A DNA stretch of 64,000 bases from Symbiodinium natans (GCA_905221605.1 CAJNDS010002273.1:62001-126000), one strand, 5' to 3'; positions 20,760 through 32,287 are shown, numbered from the stretch's first letter. Notes: a model not told the origin generated them from the sequence alone. Translations and numbers: made by a program.

Positions 20760-23394
20760 AAATTAGGCTTCCTGCGGTATAGGTAAGATTCTACGCTTGT
20801 TTGGCGCAATGGACATGTTGCGGCGTCGGTCGGAACCTGGACTGTCATCCGCGGCCAATGAAGCCGAAGAAAATCGTGGTGATGGGGGTGAAGAACGGCA
20901 ACAAATGGTACAAGCGCTGACAGATGGTAGGGAGGTTGCAATGATACAACCAACGTCTCAGGTGGAAAACGAAGTGGTTCCGGTTCCAGCAGCGAATCCT
21001 TTCTGGAGCGAGCGGGCTCATGAAGAAATGAGACTAAGGCAATCAAGGCCAGCAAGTCTCCCTGCGAGCGGAGGGGATAGGAGTGGTGAAGAAACAAGAA
21101 GGCCACCGTCGTTGCCAGAACTTCGGGATCGGGAACCGGTTCCAGCTGAGAGGCCATCTTCAGGGTTGATGGGCCAGATGGAAAGAGGGAATATTGGTGA
21201 GACACAAGGCGAGGAAGAGCTCATTCCTGATCTGAGCGGTGAAGAACAAGGTGAAGATATGGCGGTGGTAAAGCGTGCGCTGAAAGAGTTGCTTGTGCAA
21301 ACAAAGGAGCTGGGGAATAGACTGCATCGGGTGGAGGAGAAAAGCTATACCTCTGCTGCATCTGGGTCAGCTTCGAGAGCACGGAGCACTGGAGTGGTGG
21401 ACGCAAATGCTGCATATCCGTTGGGAATGACTCCAGAGAAGCAGTACCTGCCAGGACAAGTTTTCTACACTGATGGTATGGGTGGCTTCTGGACTGTGTT
21501 GCCTGATGGGACATGGCTGCCGATTGAGGGCTACGACCTTCCAAAGGGTTGTGACCTTCAACCCTTGCCTGAGCCCAGGAAAGGGGAGGTTCACGTGGAG
21601 GATGAGAAGGAAGTGCCAATGATGCACGTAACTGAAGGGAAGAAACCCTCCAGATTGCCTCCATTGAATTACCCCATGGGAGGTTCTGCAAGTGGTGGAT
21701 ATGCAAGTGGACCACCTGGTTTAACACATGTTCCGATTACTTCCTTGCCGTCAGGCGTTGATGGTTCTGCCGCACTGTTGGGAAATCAGCCCGGTTTTGT
21801 CTCAGCTCGGGAAACTTCAATGCAAGAGAACTCAGCAGGATCGGGTGGATATACAATGGTGGATGACGTTCCATATCGGTGGAAAATGATTGCTGGGAAG
21901 TTGGAATTAGAGAAGGTTCCGCTCACAGCGTTTACGCCCGGAATGGGACAAGGACTGCCACAAGGGCCTGGTGGAAAGGTCAGCTTACCTCCTGGAGCTG
22001 TGGTGCCACGTGGGATGCCAAACATTGGTGATAGTTCTGGAACTGAACGTCCGGAGGCTCTTGGGAAGCATGTGATGAGCCTTCCTACTTTGGCAGACTA
22101 CACACCAAGCAATCCGACGGCACTAGGTGATTGGATCGCAATGATCGAACCAATGTTGTCTTCGCTGACAGATACAGGAAGAGTGTGGTGGCAATCCGTC
22201 TATACAAAGGCGTATGAGGCGTACGCCAAATGGTTGAGTGTTTCTCCGCTGGAAAGGTTGGGCATCAAGGCTGAGCTGGAAGGGCTCAAGGGGGTTCGAA
22301 CTGTGCATGTTTTGTTGGAGCAGAGAGCGGTGTCTTTGCTGCTACAAGCGATTCCGGAGAGATTGAAGACCGAGATCGTTTCCACTCGAATGTTGGGGTC
22401 GGTGATGATATTTTACAATTTGCTGACAGTTTACCAACCAGGTGGAGCAAACGAGCGCAGCACGATGTTAAACTTCTTGGTGCAACCATCCTCAGCAACC
22501 TCGATCTCGGAGGCTATTAAGGGAGTGCGACAATGGGCGCAATGGCGTTCCAGGTTAAGGGAGCTGCGAGCATCTGAGCCGGATGCTACCTTGCTTATCA
22601 AGGGATTGGATGCTTTATCATCCGCGTTGCTGGCAAAGCACCCTACGGTGCATTTTAGAGTGGCATCCTTCCGGGAGAAATTGGGGGTGGACTACTCGCC
22701 GACCTCTGAAACTGCGACACAACTAGCTGAAATGTTACAAGCAGAATTCGAACTGCTATTGCATAGCGCTGGTGAACAAGAGGTGAAGCAGGACTCGGAC
22801 GCCAAGAAAAGGGCCAGGTTAAACAAGGCCCAAAAGGGAACTGGTGACGAGACGGAGGAGGGTGACAAAGGCAAAGGAAAAGGAAAAAGGTACAGCGGGG
22901 ATGGTGAACGTCCTTTCTGTTGGATATATGGGAAGACAGAAGCAGGCTGCAAGTTCGGATCACGGTGCAAATTTCGCCATGACAAGGACTCCCTGGAGCG
23001 TGGAAGATGTTTTGAATGTGGGGCCATTGGCCATTTACAGCCGCAGTGTCCATACAAAGATGGTGTAAGTTCCAATGCGGACTTAAACCCTGAAAGGAAT
23101 AGATCTAAAGGGAATTCTCCCAAAGGGGGAAAGGGCGGCAAAGGTGCGAAATGGGGAAATGCCAAAAAGGCAGAAGTGGCTGAAGTGGGAGATGAGATGG
23201 CTAATGCGGGATTGGATAAAGGTTCTGCAAGTCCCTCATCACCATCCACAACCAATCAGGTCCTTGCTGAAGCGTTGGAAGTGCTGAAATCTATGAAGCT
23301 GTCATCAGCGCAGTCAGCATCAAGCGGAGAGCCCAGCGTTCGAATGTTATGTGACTCTGGATTGTTTCAGCAGGACGGGAGAGTGGCGTTGGTG

Positions 23395-24150
23395 GATACA
23401 GCTGCTACGCATCTTGTGCGGACGCTTTTTCCATGGGAATGTTTACCCGACACTACTGTTATGGTGCAAAGCGCGCTTGGTGGTGTGACAATGAGGATTA
23501 CAGAGAAAGGGACGTTGATTAGGGAAGACAATGGGCCCCTGATTATCCCTCTCTGGTTGATCTTGGAGTTTGGGGCGAACCTCACCGTGATCAATGGGAT
23601 GTGTCACGTGAGTGCAAAATCTTCGCTGGACCAACTCTTATGGTTTGAACATGGCTGTTTGGTTATGGATTACAAAACAGCTGAGAAAATGGTTTTGCAT
23701 GCTGAAAGGCAGCGTGCGTCGTTGTCCCATTCTCAATGGAGGAATGGAAGGGCGGACTGTGGAGTCGGTTCGTCTGATGCCACGTTGTTGCCGAAGCAGG
23801 GAGAAGGCCGAGGAGTATGCGTTCTACATGTGGCCAGGGTTTCTGACACCAATGAGTGTTCGGGAATGGGCATGTTGGACTCGGGAGCATCACATCCTCT
23901 CAGATCACTTCGTCCTGGTGAACAGCTTCCGCAGCAAAAGGTGTTGGTGTCTTTAGCTGTTGGATCTCGGGAGATGTGTATTACCCCAGGTGGGACCCTG
24001 GTAACTCCTGAAATGGTAGATCCACTAGTGCCAATTGGCAAAGCGAGCGCCTTGGTTGGTCTCAGAGTTCAGTGGCGTGGTGGCAAGTGCACAGCCTCAC
24101 ATCCTGTTCTGGGAGAACTTCGCGTTCGTGATCTGAATGGGTGCCCTTGT
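23395..24150 (+). other. Tandem pair of aspartic-protease-like lobes in Gag-Pol
   Basis: Lobe 1 has VDTAATH then LP, V-V, MRIT and GTL. Lobe 2 has LDSGASH then LP, V-V, MCIT and GTL in the same order, 161 residues later. The retropepsin active site is D[T/S]G. Lobe 1 has Ala where Gly is expected; lobe 2 is canonical. Retropepsins work as homodimers, so a fused pair could act as a single-chain two-lobed enzyme, or lobe 1 may be a degenerate scaffold. The copy-1 equivalents are at 609 and 1092. Confidence 0.65.
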
Positions 24151-24459
24151 TTGGAAAAGGAGGTGGCGCTTCAGATCATTGATGAAATGGATTGGTGTTC
24201 ACCAAAGCAAGCATTGAAGGTGGCACGTATGGTTCAAGGGTGTCCGAATACGGACAACGAGGTGGCTGTAAAAGCGTCGTTGCAAAGCGCAGCGCGGACA
24301 GCGTCAGCGAATGAGGAGGAGTTCGTCCAGGCATGCTGGCGATTTCTTCGGTGGTATTATGGGGATATACCAGAAAATATGCTGATGGAGCTGTTGCCAC
24401 GTGGAGATATTGCGGCGTTGCCTTTCAACCGTCATAAAAGGAGACGGCTGGCACGAGCA

Positions 24460-25070
24460 AAAAGGGTGGTGGTACACCTATTTTCGGGAAAACAAAAATG
24501 GCATTTTCCCAGTCGGGATGTGGAGGTACTGGAGCTGGATTTGACAAAAGGCGGTGACCTACATAATTCGAGCGTCTGGAAGTATCTTCTGCATCTGGCG
24601 GCTGAAGGAAAGGTGGTTGCTGTGGTTGGAGGACCTCCATGCAGGACAGTGTCAAGGTTGAGAGGTGAAGACGGTGGTCCACCTGTATTACGCCGACGCT
24701 GTGGGCCTGAACGGTTGGGATTAAAGAGTCTTCCTTGGCCACATCAAGAATTAGCTCAAAAGGATGGTGTTTTACTTCTGAAGATGCTTTTCCTATATGA
24801 CGTGGCGGTGCATTCAAGGTGTGGAACTGCTGAAGTCATCAATGGGAGTTCTGTCTTCTTTGGTATGGAAAGCCCTGGGGACCCTGAACTCATAGGGAAG
24901 GATTTTTCTCAGAACGGCAAAACGGTCTTGAGTGCTGAGGATCTGGTGGATGGTTCTCAGGAAGGGCTCTCAAGTCCTACCTTCTGGAGTTGGCCAGAGG
25001 TGAAAAGCTTTTGTGAGCGTTATGGAATGTACGCTGCACATTTTGATCAGGGAGCATTGGGACATGCTCT
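24460..25070 (+). other. Cytosine-C5 DNA methyltransferase-like domain within Gag-Pol
   Basis: VVVHLFSG resembles motif I (SAM binding, FxGxG class). VAVVGGPPCRTVSR matches motif IV, with the catalytic Cys retained. FFGMESPGD sits where the Glu of motif VI (ENV) is expected. No clear motif VIII QxRxR or target-recognition domain was seen. C5 methyltransferases captured by dinoflagellate retroelements have been reported. Activity here is inference. The domain lies between protease and integrase. Copy-1 equivalent at about 1674-2284. Confidence 0.65.
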
Positions 25071-26929
25071 GGTGAAACCTACGACTTTCCTGGTGTCTGA
25101 TATGGAACTGTGGGAATCGTTGGAACAGGTTCGCGTGGTTGTTCCGTGGTCGGCAACATTCGCTTCTACCCTGGAAGAACGTATTGGACAGTCCTCCATA
25201 TGGGCGCGATGGGCGTTTGGATTGGTTAAAAGAATACGTCACAGGTTGGCACAATGGTTGCATGAGAGCGATGCTGAACGGGAAGCTATGGTGTTAAAAA
25301 AGGAAGAACGAGAAGGGACGTTACGGAGGCTGACAACGGAGGAGCGAGCTTTCCGTGACCATTGCCTAAGGGGGCATATTCCTTTCAGACGTGATTGTCA
25401 AATTTGTGTGTCTGCCGCTGGAAAAGAGCGTCGCCATTTGAGGCGGAAACATGGGGATGCTTACACTTTATCATTGGACTTAGCAGGTCCATACAAGTGT
25501 TCAAAGGATGCTCACCAGCAGAAGCCACGACACGCTGTTATTGGTGTGTATCAATTTCCAATGTTGGATCCCAATGTGGGTCGCCCTCTTGAAAAGGAGG
25601 AAGATGCGGATGAGGTGGAAGATCAGGTGGTAGATGAAGGTGCTGGTGTTGGAGAATGGTTAGGCGATGCCGTCGCGAACTTCGAGGAGGAAGACTCTGC
25701 ACCGGTGGAACCTGCACCAGTTCTGGAGGCAGAGGTGTTGAAAATCCAAGCTTCTGAAAAATCCTGGAAGGAACTGAGGGACCATTTGACCCAACCTGTC
25801 CGTATGATCAACTTCGTTATGGTGGAGCCGATTGTGGATAAACAGCAAACAACTGTTTTGTCGGCGGTTCAAAGAATGATGGTGCGCTTGCAGAGACATG
25901 GGTATCCGGTGTTGAGAATCCACTCAGATCGAGCGGGGGAGTTTGTCAATGCACGCTTCCGGTCCTTTTGTGAAACTCGTCTGATACACAGGACCACTGG
26001 TGATCCTGGAGTCCCGCAAACGAATGGGCGCGCTGAAGCATGTGTGGGTTTATTCAAACGTGGTGTGAGGTCGCTCTTAAAGGAGGCGCGACTCGGGCCG
26101 GCGTACTGGGCACTGGCTGCTCGCCATTGGTCAATGTTACGGTGGCAGAAAGCTGAAAGGGAGTTGGGTTTGAAACCGAAAGCATTGCTTCCCTTTGGTG
26201 CTCAGATTCAAGTCAAACGTCGTCCGTGGGAGTTGCTGGGTCCGGATGGAACAAAGAAAGGTCGGCAATGGGTCGATCGTACGCAGCCCGCGCTTCTTTT
26301 GGGTCCATGCGATGACCTACCTGGTGGTTATTGGGTGGAAGCTCAAGGGACTGCCAAAGATCCGGATGAACTGGTGTTATTTCCCTGCACTACGATTTTT
26401 TCCAATATAAAGGAACCACCTGCATTGGAGCTGGAAGGGGTGGTAGAAGAACAGGAGCCTTCTCCTCCGGAGCATCGTCTCAAGGGGAAAAAACCAGCGC
26501 TTCGGTTCGCTGATGAGGAAGGTCCTCCTTTACCTCCACCTCGCGATCCTCCGGCTCACCGTCGGTTAAAAGAAAAAAGCCCGGCCTCTTCACTGCGTGG
26601 TCATGTGGGCTCTTTGCGCTTGCTTCGCAAGCGGGGGGAGAGTCCGCCCTTAGAAATTTTCGAGGATGACATGCAGGGTTTGGGGGAGCTGGAAGAAAAT
26701 GCAGATGTTGAGGACAATGTTCCTGGTGATGAGTATTGGCCGACATGCTGTTCTCCTCATGAAAATGCTTATTTGGTCTGCAAAAGTGAGACTGCCGAGG
26801 ATGGAACACAGTTGGAAAAAGAAGAACAAAAAGCCAAGTCAATGTATGAAAGGTCTATGTATGATTACGTGGACTGTGAGGAGCTTTTGGAAGGGATTGT
26901 ATACCCAAAGAGGGTGAATCGGAGAGGTG

Positions 26930-27400
26930 GTATCAACAATTGGTGCACAAGTACGCGAGCTCTGGTGTTGGGCCACTATACTCATGGCGGAGTGTGTGGT
27001 ATTACAAAGGAGACCCATCGAAGGCCATGGCTATGTCGTTATTTGACATCATTTGTGAAGCACCACAATCCTGAAGCCAAATTTTCTGCTCTTCAGATCT
27101 CGTGCAATGCTCCGGTATCATTGCATAGGGATAGTCACAATGAAAAGCATTGCTGCAATTATGTGTGTGGCTTTGGTGACTATAAAGAGGGTCAGCTGTG
27201 GGTTGAGGATGAAAAGGTTTTGGAGGAAGGAGCTGAAGTGGTGGAGCAATCCTATGGGAAGAAAGTCTTACCTGGAAAATTAGTGGATATCCATTGGAAC
27301 TTCATGTCGTTCTTTCCGAGAAAACTGCATGGTCCTATGCCTTGGAAAGGGAACAGAGTATCCTTGACAGGGTACACACCTGTTTTTATGGAGCGATTGA
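26930..27400 (+). other. 2OG-Fe(II) oxygenase-like (TET/JBP-type) domain within Gag-Pol
   Basis: LHRDSHNE gives the HxD pair. CGFGDYKEGQLWVEDE fits the following core strand block. KLHGPMPWKGNRVSLTGY gives the distal His and an Arg nine residues later, where 2-oxoglutarate-binding Arg sits in the superfamily. HxD to distal His is 66 residues, within the compact TET/JBP range. It lies between integrase and RT. TET/JBP enzymes oxidise 5-methylcytosine or thymine in DNA. Substrate and activity here are inference. Copy-1 equivalent at about 4144-4614. Confidence 0.6.
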
Positions 27401-28829
27401 GCTACAAGGATAGGTGCTATCTACTCCAATGCAAGTTTCCTCTTCCGGAACCACAAGCTGAAGAAGGTGAAAAAAGGAAATGGTTAAAAATGACGCTGAG
27501 AGAAACCTCGCTGGACGACCTTGCAGAGGAAGTCGACTACGCTGTGTTTGAAGCGCATCAATGGGCTCTAGAAGAGCATTTGAGTATTCGACGCCTAATT
27601 GCTGAACAGGAATGTTGCATTTTGGACGAGTTCCATGGATCGGCCAATGAGTCGAATGATGAAAAAGGATCGGAGACCAGAGAATGGCTGGTTAAAGCAA
27701 AAAGGGCTGAGGAACAGCTCTCGAAGTTTTTGGTCAAAGCAGCTCAAGTTCAGCAAGTGGTACAAGAGAATACTGCGCTGGAGGCAGCGGAGGAGGTCGA
27801 GTTCCTGCAAACAAAAACAATCCCTACACAAGAAGCCATGCAAGAGCTGGAGAAGTGGAGGGAATCATTGTCGGACGAGGTGAAGTCTTTGGTTAAAGAG
27901 TTGGAAGTGGTGGAACCAACAACTCAAGAAAAGCTGGACAAATTGGCGGAAGAGCCTAATGCACCGGTGATTGAGTACGTTCCCAGTCTGGTGGTGTTTA
28001 CCCGAAAGCAAGGGACAGGGAGGAGGCGTGCCCGTATCTGTGCATGTGGGAACTTTATTTCGTCAACGGCAGCTACAGAATACGAAGGGCCAAGGTCCCT
28101 CAGTCGTCACTCGCTGTACGCTCCAGGTTTAGATTCAACTACATTTAGGTGTCAAGTGAGGCACGCAGCACATATGGTGTGGATCATCGCTGGCTTAGAC
28201 ATCTCCAAAGCTTTTCTGACGGCGCCGATGAATAGGGCGCAAAGAGAAGGGCGTCTGGTGGTGGTGCAGCCCCCAAGGGCGGCGGTGAAATTGGGTCTTT
28301 GCACAAAAGAGGAGCGGTGGATTGTGAGAAAGGCCTTGTACGGTTTGGCCGAAAGTCCTGCAGCATGGGTGGAGTGGCGAGACCAACGTCTTCAAGGCAT
28401 GTCTTGGGTGTCAAAGGATGGACAAGCAATGAGCTTTCAGAGGTCCAATGCAGACCCAAGTCTGTTCCTTATTATGGCACAAGAGAAGCCGGAAGGTGCA
28501 AGCAAGTTGGTAGGGACAATGGGTCTTTACGTGGATGATTTTTTGATGGCTGGGACTATGACAGTGCTCCGGGAAGCCTTGGAACAGATCAGGAAGGAGT
28601 GGAAAACTTCTGAACCCGAGTTCTGTGGTCCAGGCTGTGGTGATGGATTCCTGAAGTTTTTGGGTGTCCAAATCTGGTACCGAAATGGCAGCTTCTTTCT
28701 CAACCAAGAGGACTTTGTGAGAGATTTGCTGAACCGAAGAGGGTATCAGATTGATGAAACTGGAAAAGGTAGTAACCTGCCAATGGTGAAAGAAACTCCA
28801 GGTGAAGAAGAGGAGGTGGATATTCCTCC

Positions 28830-30029
28830 TTGCGAGCGGCTCAAGGTGCCGTAGGGGAGTTCCTCTGGGTGGCAATCAAAACTCGACCTGATTTGGCTTT
28901 CTGCACAAGCCAGTTGTCTTTGTGGACATCCCGAAGGCCGCGATTTGTGGTTAAAAAGGCTGAGGAGGTATTTCGATACCTTGCTGCAACTCCAACGTTA
29001 GGCCTGACGTTTGGTGCAATCGCAACATGCGAAAAAGAAAGGAATGAGGTGTTGCGTTATGGGCGAGGCGTCAAGGTGGTGGAGTCTTACGCGGATGCTA
29101 GCTTTGCAGCAGGTGAAAACGAAAAGAGCCACTCAGGAGCGGTGGTGGTTTGGGGTGATTGTCCAGTGATGTGGGCAACGCAGAGACAATCAACGGTGGC
29201 TTTGAGCACTGCTGAAGCTGAATTGCATGCATCTATAGAGGGAGCAACGATGATCCAGTCGTGTACCCCTATAATTGCCGCTTTGGTTGGAACAGGTGAA
29301 GAATCGCTGCAAAAGGTGCTGTATACAGATTCGGTTTCGACGTGTTCAATCATTCAATATCCTGCTGGTAGCTGGAGAACAAGACACCTGAGAATTCGAG
29401 CAGCTGGTGTCAGGTCTCTGGTGGACCGTGGTTACATGGTGATAGCGCATCTTCGTGGTGAGTATATGATTGCTGACCTGTTGACAAAATTGATGAGTGG
29501 ACAGGTTTATGCAAAGCAAAAGGCACTTTGGGGTCTCCAACTGTTAGTGCAAGGAACTGACTTGAAAAGGGCCTCTCTTGCAATGGCGGTCATGATGGTG
29601 GCTGCATCCCTGCAAGGGATGGCAACAGGTGGAGAAGAAGTGTCAGCTGCTGGTTTCTTTTGCTCAGAAGAAGGGGTGTGCCAGGTCGCCAACACATCTA
29701 CGGTTATGGTTCTGGCTCAAGGTATTGAAATGGTTATCAACAATTCAGACCTTGTTGCGTATTTGGTGGCAGCAATCATAATCTGGGAATTGACATGGTG
29801 CCTCTTTCGGCGGCTGTACAAATGGCTGTGGATCAAGAAAGTGGTGGTTATTCCTGCGAGTGCCACTCTGTATACAACAGTGGGTGGGAACTGTATGCAC
29901 GCAAGCAGTGATTGTGATGTTCTGCGATATTCACAGCCCAGGGCTAAGACGCTTTGCAAGCATTGCCTCAAGGATGGCTGGGTGGTGAATGCTGAGTTCC
30001 TTGGTGAGGAACGGGCCGCTGGAACGTAA
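28830..30029 (+). pseudogene. Gag-Pol copy 2, displaced 3' part (end of RT, RNase H, C-terminal tail)
   Basis: This is the continuation of the copy-2 polyprotein one frame off, with no start of its own. It holds the RT C-terminus and a copia-type RNase H: ESYADAS, STAEAEL, YTDS and MIADLLTK carry the acidic residues. After RNase H come an Ala-rich hydrophobic stretch, a strong hydrophobic helix (YLVAAIIIWELTWCLF), a basic turn (RRLYKW) and a Cys/His cluster (CMHASSDC ... CKHC). The tail may anchor in a membrane and bind zinc. The stop at 30027-30029 corresponds to the copy-1 stop. Confidence 0.9.
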
Positions 30030-30205
30030 ACTTTTTCAAGTTCGAGGTGAAGAAATCCTCAGTGGTAAGGGATTCGGCCAATGAGCTGAAGGGGCGTCCT
30101 GGAAGACGTAAAACCATAATGTGCATTTCAAGCAGCTGGCTGCTGCCTAAACGGTGGTTTTTGGCCAGAATCTGCACCTCCAACGTGTCCTAGGAAATCC
30201 TAGGA

Positions 30206-30214
30206 CAGGGGGAG
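30206..30214 (+). other. Polypurine tract of copy 2
   Basis: Purine run (AGGGGGAG) abutting the 3' LTR, after the CCTAGGAAATCCTAGG palindrome, as in copy 1. Confidence 0.75.
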
Positions 30215-30435
30215 TGCGGAGCTGCAACTGGTATTGTAGAAAGAAGTTAGTGTTGGGTGTTGAAAGGGTCAATGTACCCGGGAATCTCTTTTGGCTCAAG
30301 ACTGGGCCATGTGCCTGGTAGTAAAAGGTGAGTGCCCTGTGGTTTGGGTTTGTTGTGTGGTTGATCCAGGGAAATCAAGGGATTCTGTTGGGGTTGACTT
30401 TTCGGTTTCTCGTCCCCCTTCGGGTTCCCCCCGTA
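30215..30435 (+). repeat. 3' LTR of copy 2
   Basis: 221 bp, identical to the 5' LTR; spliced-leader-like motif at 30289-30300; followed by the TAGGG target duplication (30436-30440) and then TTCAGGG/TTTAGGG units. Confidence 0.95.
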
Positions 30436-30489
30436 TAGGGTTCAGGGTTTAGGGTTTAGGGTTTCGGGTTGAGGGTTGAGGGTTGCTTC

Positions 30490-32287
30490 AGAGTGTCAGA
30501 GCCGCCAGATTTTTCCCAGACTGGGCGCACCAAACCAGGACGATCTTGTCCATGCCGGCCTTTCGTGCGAGCTCTATGTGATGTGGAGGAGTACAACATG
30601 GGGGTTTCCGAAATTAGGGGTACCTTATTGGGGTCCTTATGATAATCGTGTAAACCTCCACATGGTACAGCATGGTACAACCCAGTATGCATTTGAGACG
30701 TTCCGCGGAGGCGCGAAGGCTTCAGAGTGCAGCTAAGTCTCCGAAGCCAGCTTGGAGCCATCTGGCGACCACGCCACCACAAGAACCCAGTTCTGGTGTC
30801 CTGGGCAAGGATGCCCAAATCTGCGGCACTAGCTTCAGCAGTCTGATCATCCTTTGTGCAGCTAGGCAGCCTTTGCAGGTGTGCTTGGGAAGCTCTGTGT
30901 TGAGATCCCAGAGCCTGGCCACAGCTGGACAAAACCCAGCAGAAACGGCAACAGCACTTGCCGTCCCTCTTGCCTTACTGTGGAGTCGCCAGAACCGCTC
31001 GCCAGCTTGGTAGAGTCCGGAGAGAAGGCAACACAAAGAACAGCCTTCCAAGAATGAGCACTGGCCCTGTGCGCACACAAACTTTACTTCAGAATAACAC
31101 CAGCCCGGGCCTTCATTCTGAGGCATGAACCGGAAAGCAATTGCTGAATGAGTTAAATGGTTGCATGAGGTTGCCTGGCAACAAACTACTGAACAAATCT
31201 GGGTAAGTTTGGTGAATATTTGGATGACTCTGGTGCTCGACGCATGCAAACTGCTCGAAGGGCATTTCGGCCTCGATATGCCCGCTGAGCGAGGACGTGC
31301 AGCGGGTAATGGGCCGCACACGGAAGACTGCCAAAGGGTAGTACACGACCTGCAGCCAGTCGGGCCAAGGCGGGGTAGGAAAAAATGCCCTTGGCCAACC
31401 CTGCGCCGCAACAACCCAAACACAAACCTGCAAGGACTCAAGCTGACTCAAAAAGGCCGTGACGCAACTCGGATATCAAATGGCCTTCAACACCCTCTCC
31501 GTAGACTGCTGGCCCTTTGCAAGCTTGTTGAACGAGGCGGCTAGGTTCCTTGCAGGCTTGAAATCGTGCTTGGGTTTGGGGTTTAGGGGCTTTAGGGTTT
31601 AGGTTTTCATTGATTAGAGGCAAAAGTGTGCAACAGTAGACCTTTCTGCTGCTCAGCGTCGTGGTGATCTCTGAGTCTTCCAAGTGGAAGCTATATGGCA
31701 TCTCTTCCTTGCTCTCCCACCCATCCGCGAGGTTTGTTTAGGGTTTAGGTTGTCTTACGAATTGTGGGGTGCAGTGGCTCATCCAAGCGGCCGCATTCTC
31801 GAGCAGCTGGTTCAGAAGCCTTTAGTTGCTGTCGGCTGTGGGCTCAACAACCACACATGCATGATGTGCATCCTGAACAACGCCTCATGATGCCACGGCC
31901 TATTCATTTCACAGGACCCGTGTCCGCGGGATCGGCAGCCGGATTTGCGTCCAGGGCACGTGCCAAGCTGCTCTCTGGACGTACCAAGGGGCACGTCCAG
32001 CTGTGGGCCAGCAGATTTCCTCACACATCGCAAGCCGAGAGCTGAGGCATCTTGAGCGCAATGCCGTTCAGCTTTCAACATCGTTGAACATGGCTGGGTT
32101 CTGTGTTGCATTTCGAAAGCGGGCGCAAGGGGAGGATGGGATAGCTGGGTATCGGGGAAGCAGCTTGTCCAATCTCAAGCGGCTCCAAACGCGCGAAGAC
32201 CGCTTGATGCTCAGCAGTGACATGTGGTCAAGACAGCTGTCTGAGACTCACACCCTTCCGGGTCCACGAACTCAATGAGGGCTTGGC
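30490..32287 (-). CDS. NLE1: Notchless WD40 protein, ten 5' exons, copy 2
   Basis: Same exons as copy 1, shifted by 22,785: 32254..32287, 31960..32019, 31795..31819, 31650..31707, 31485..31540, 31272..31349, 30974..31044, 30871..30914, 30742..30800 and about 30490..30559. Exons and introns look identical to copy 1. Exon 1 is entered from an acceptor directly preceded by CCCTAAACCCTAAACACCCAG on the minus strand. It has no ATG, so the start codon lies in an exon further right that I did not find. Downstream of exon 10 the gene meets telomere-like repeats and the antisense retroelement. Exon 11 is probably at about 20070-20143. Confidence 0.87.

Larger units (their letters stand above)
20809..28854 (+). 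pseudogene. Gag-Pol polyprotein, copy 2, first part (frame broken in pol)
   Basis: The first ATG of the frame is at 20809; no upstream ATG in frame is seen after the LTR. The product would be 2,681 aa ending at TAG 28852-28854, after a C missing from a CCC run (28826-28827; three C in copy 1). Approximate domains: Gag 1-700, CCCH finger 704-725, CCHC knuckle 734-747, protease-like lobes around D863 and D1024, C5-MTase-like 1218-1420 (motif IV Cys 1278, motif VI-like Glu 1354), integrase zinc region about 1518-1535, integrase D1557/D1707/E1743, proline-rich linker, oxygenase-like domain 2040-2195 (H2106, D2108, H2174, R2183), coiled coil about 2290-2390, RT with YVDD at 2574-2577. RNase H is in the displaced frame. 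Confidence 0.92.
20527..30435 (+). mobile_element. Complete Ty1/copia-like LTR retroelement, copy 2
   Basis: 9,909 bp from LTR to LTR. LTRs (20527-20747; 30215-30435) are identical, so insertion was recent or the LTRs were homogenised. The 5-bp direct repeat TAGGG flanks it (20522-20526; 30436-30440). A primer site directly follows the 5' LTR and a polypurine tract directly precedes the 3' LTR. The order protease, integrase, RT, RNase H defines Ty1/copia (Pseudoviridae). The element is roughly twice the length of a typical copia because of extra domains. Confidence 0.96.

Noticed and set aside
28830-28832. A separate start for the 399-codon RNase H frame
   Set aside because: The codon is TTG in the middle of a region continuous with RT in copy 1. 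It is the displaced rest of the polyprotein, not a new gene.
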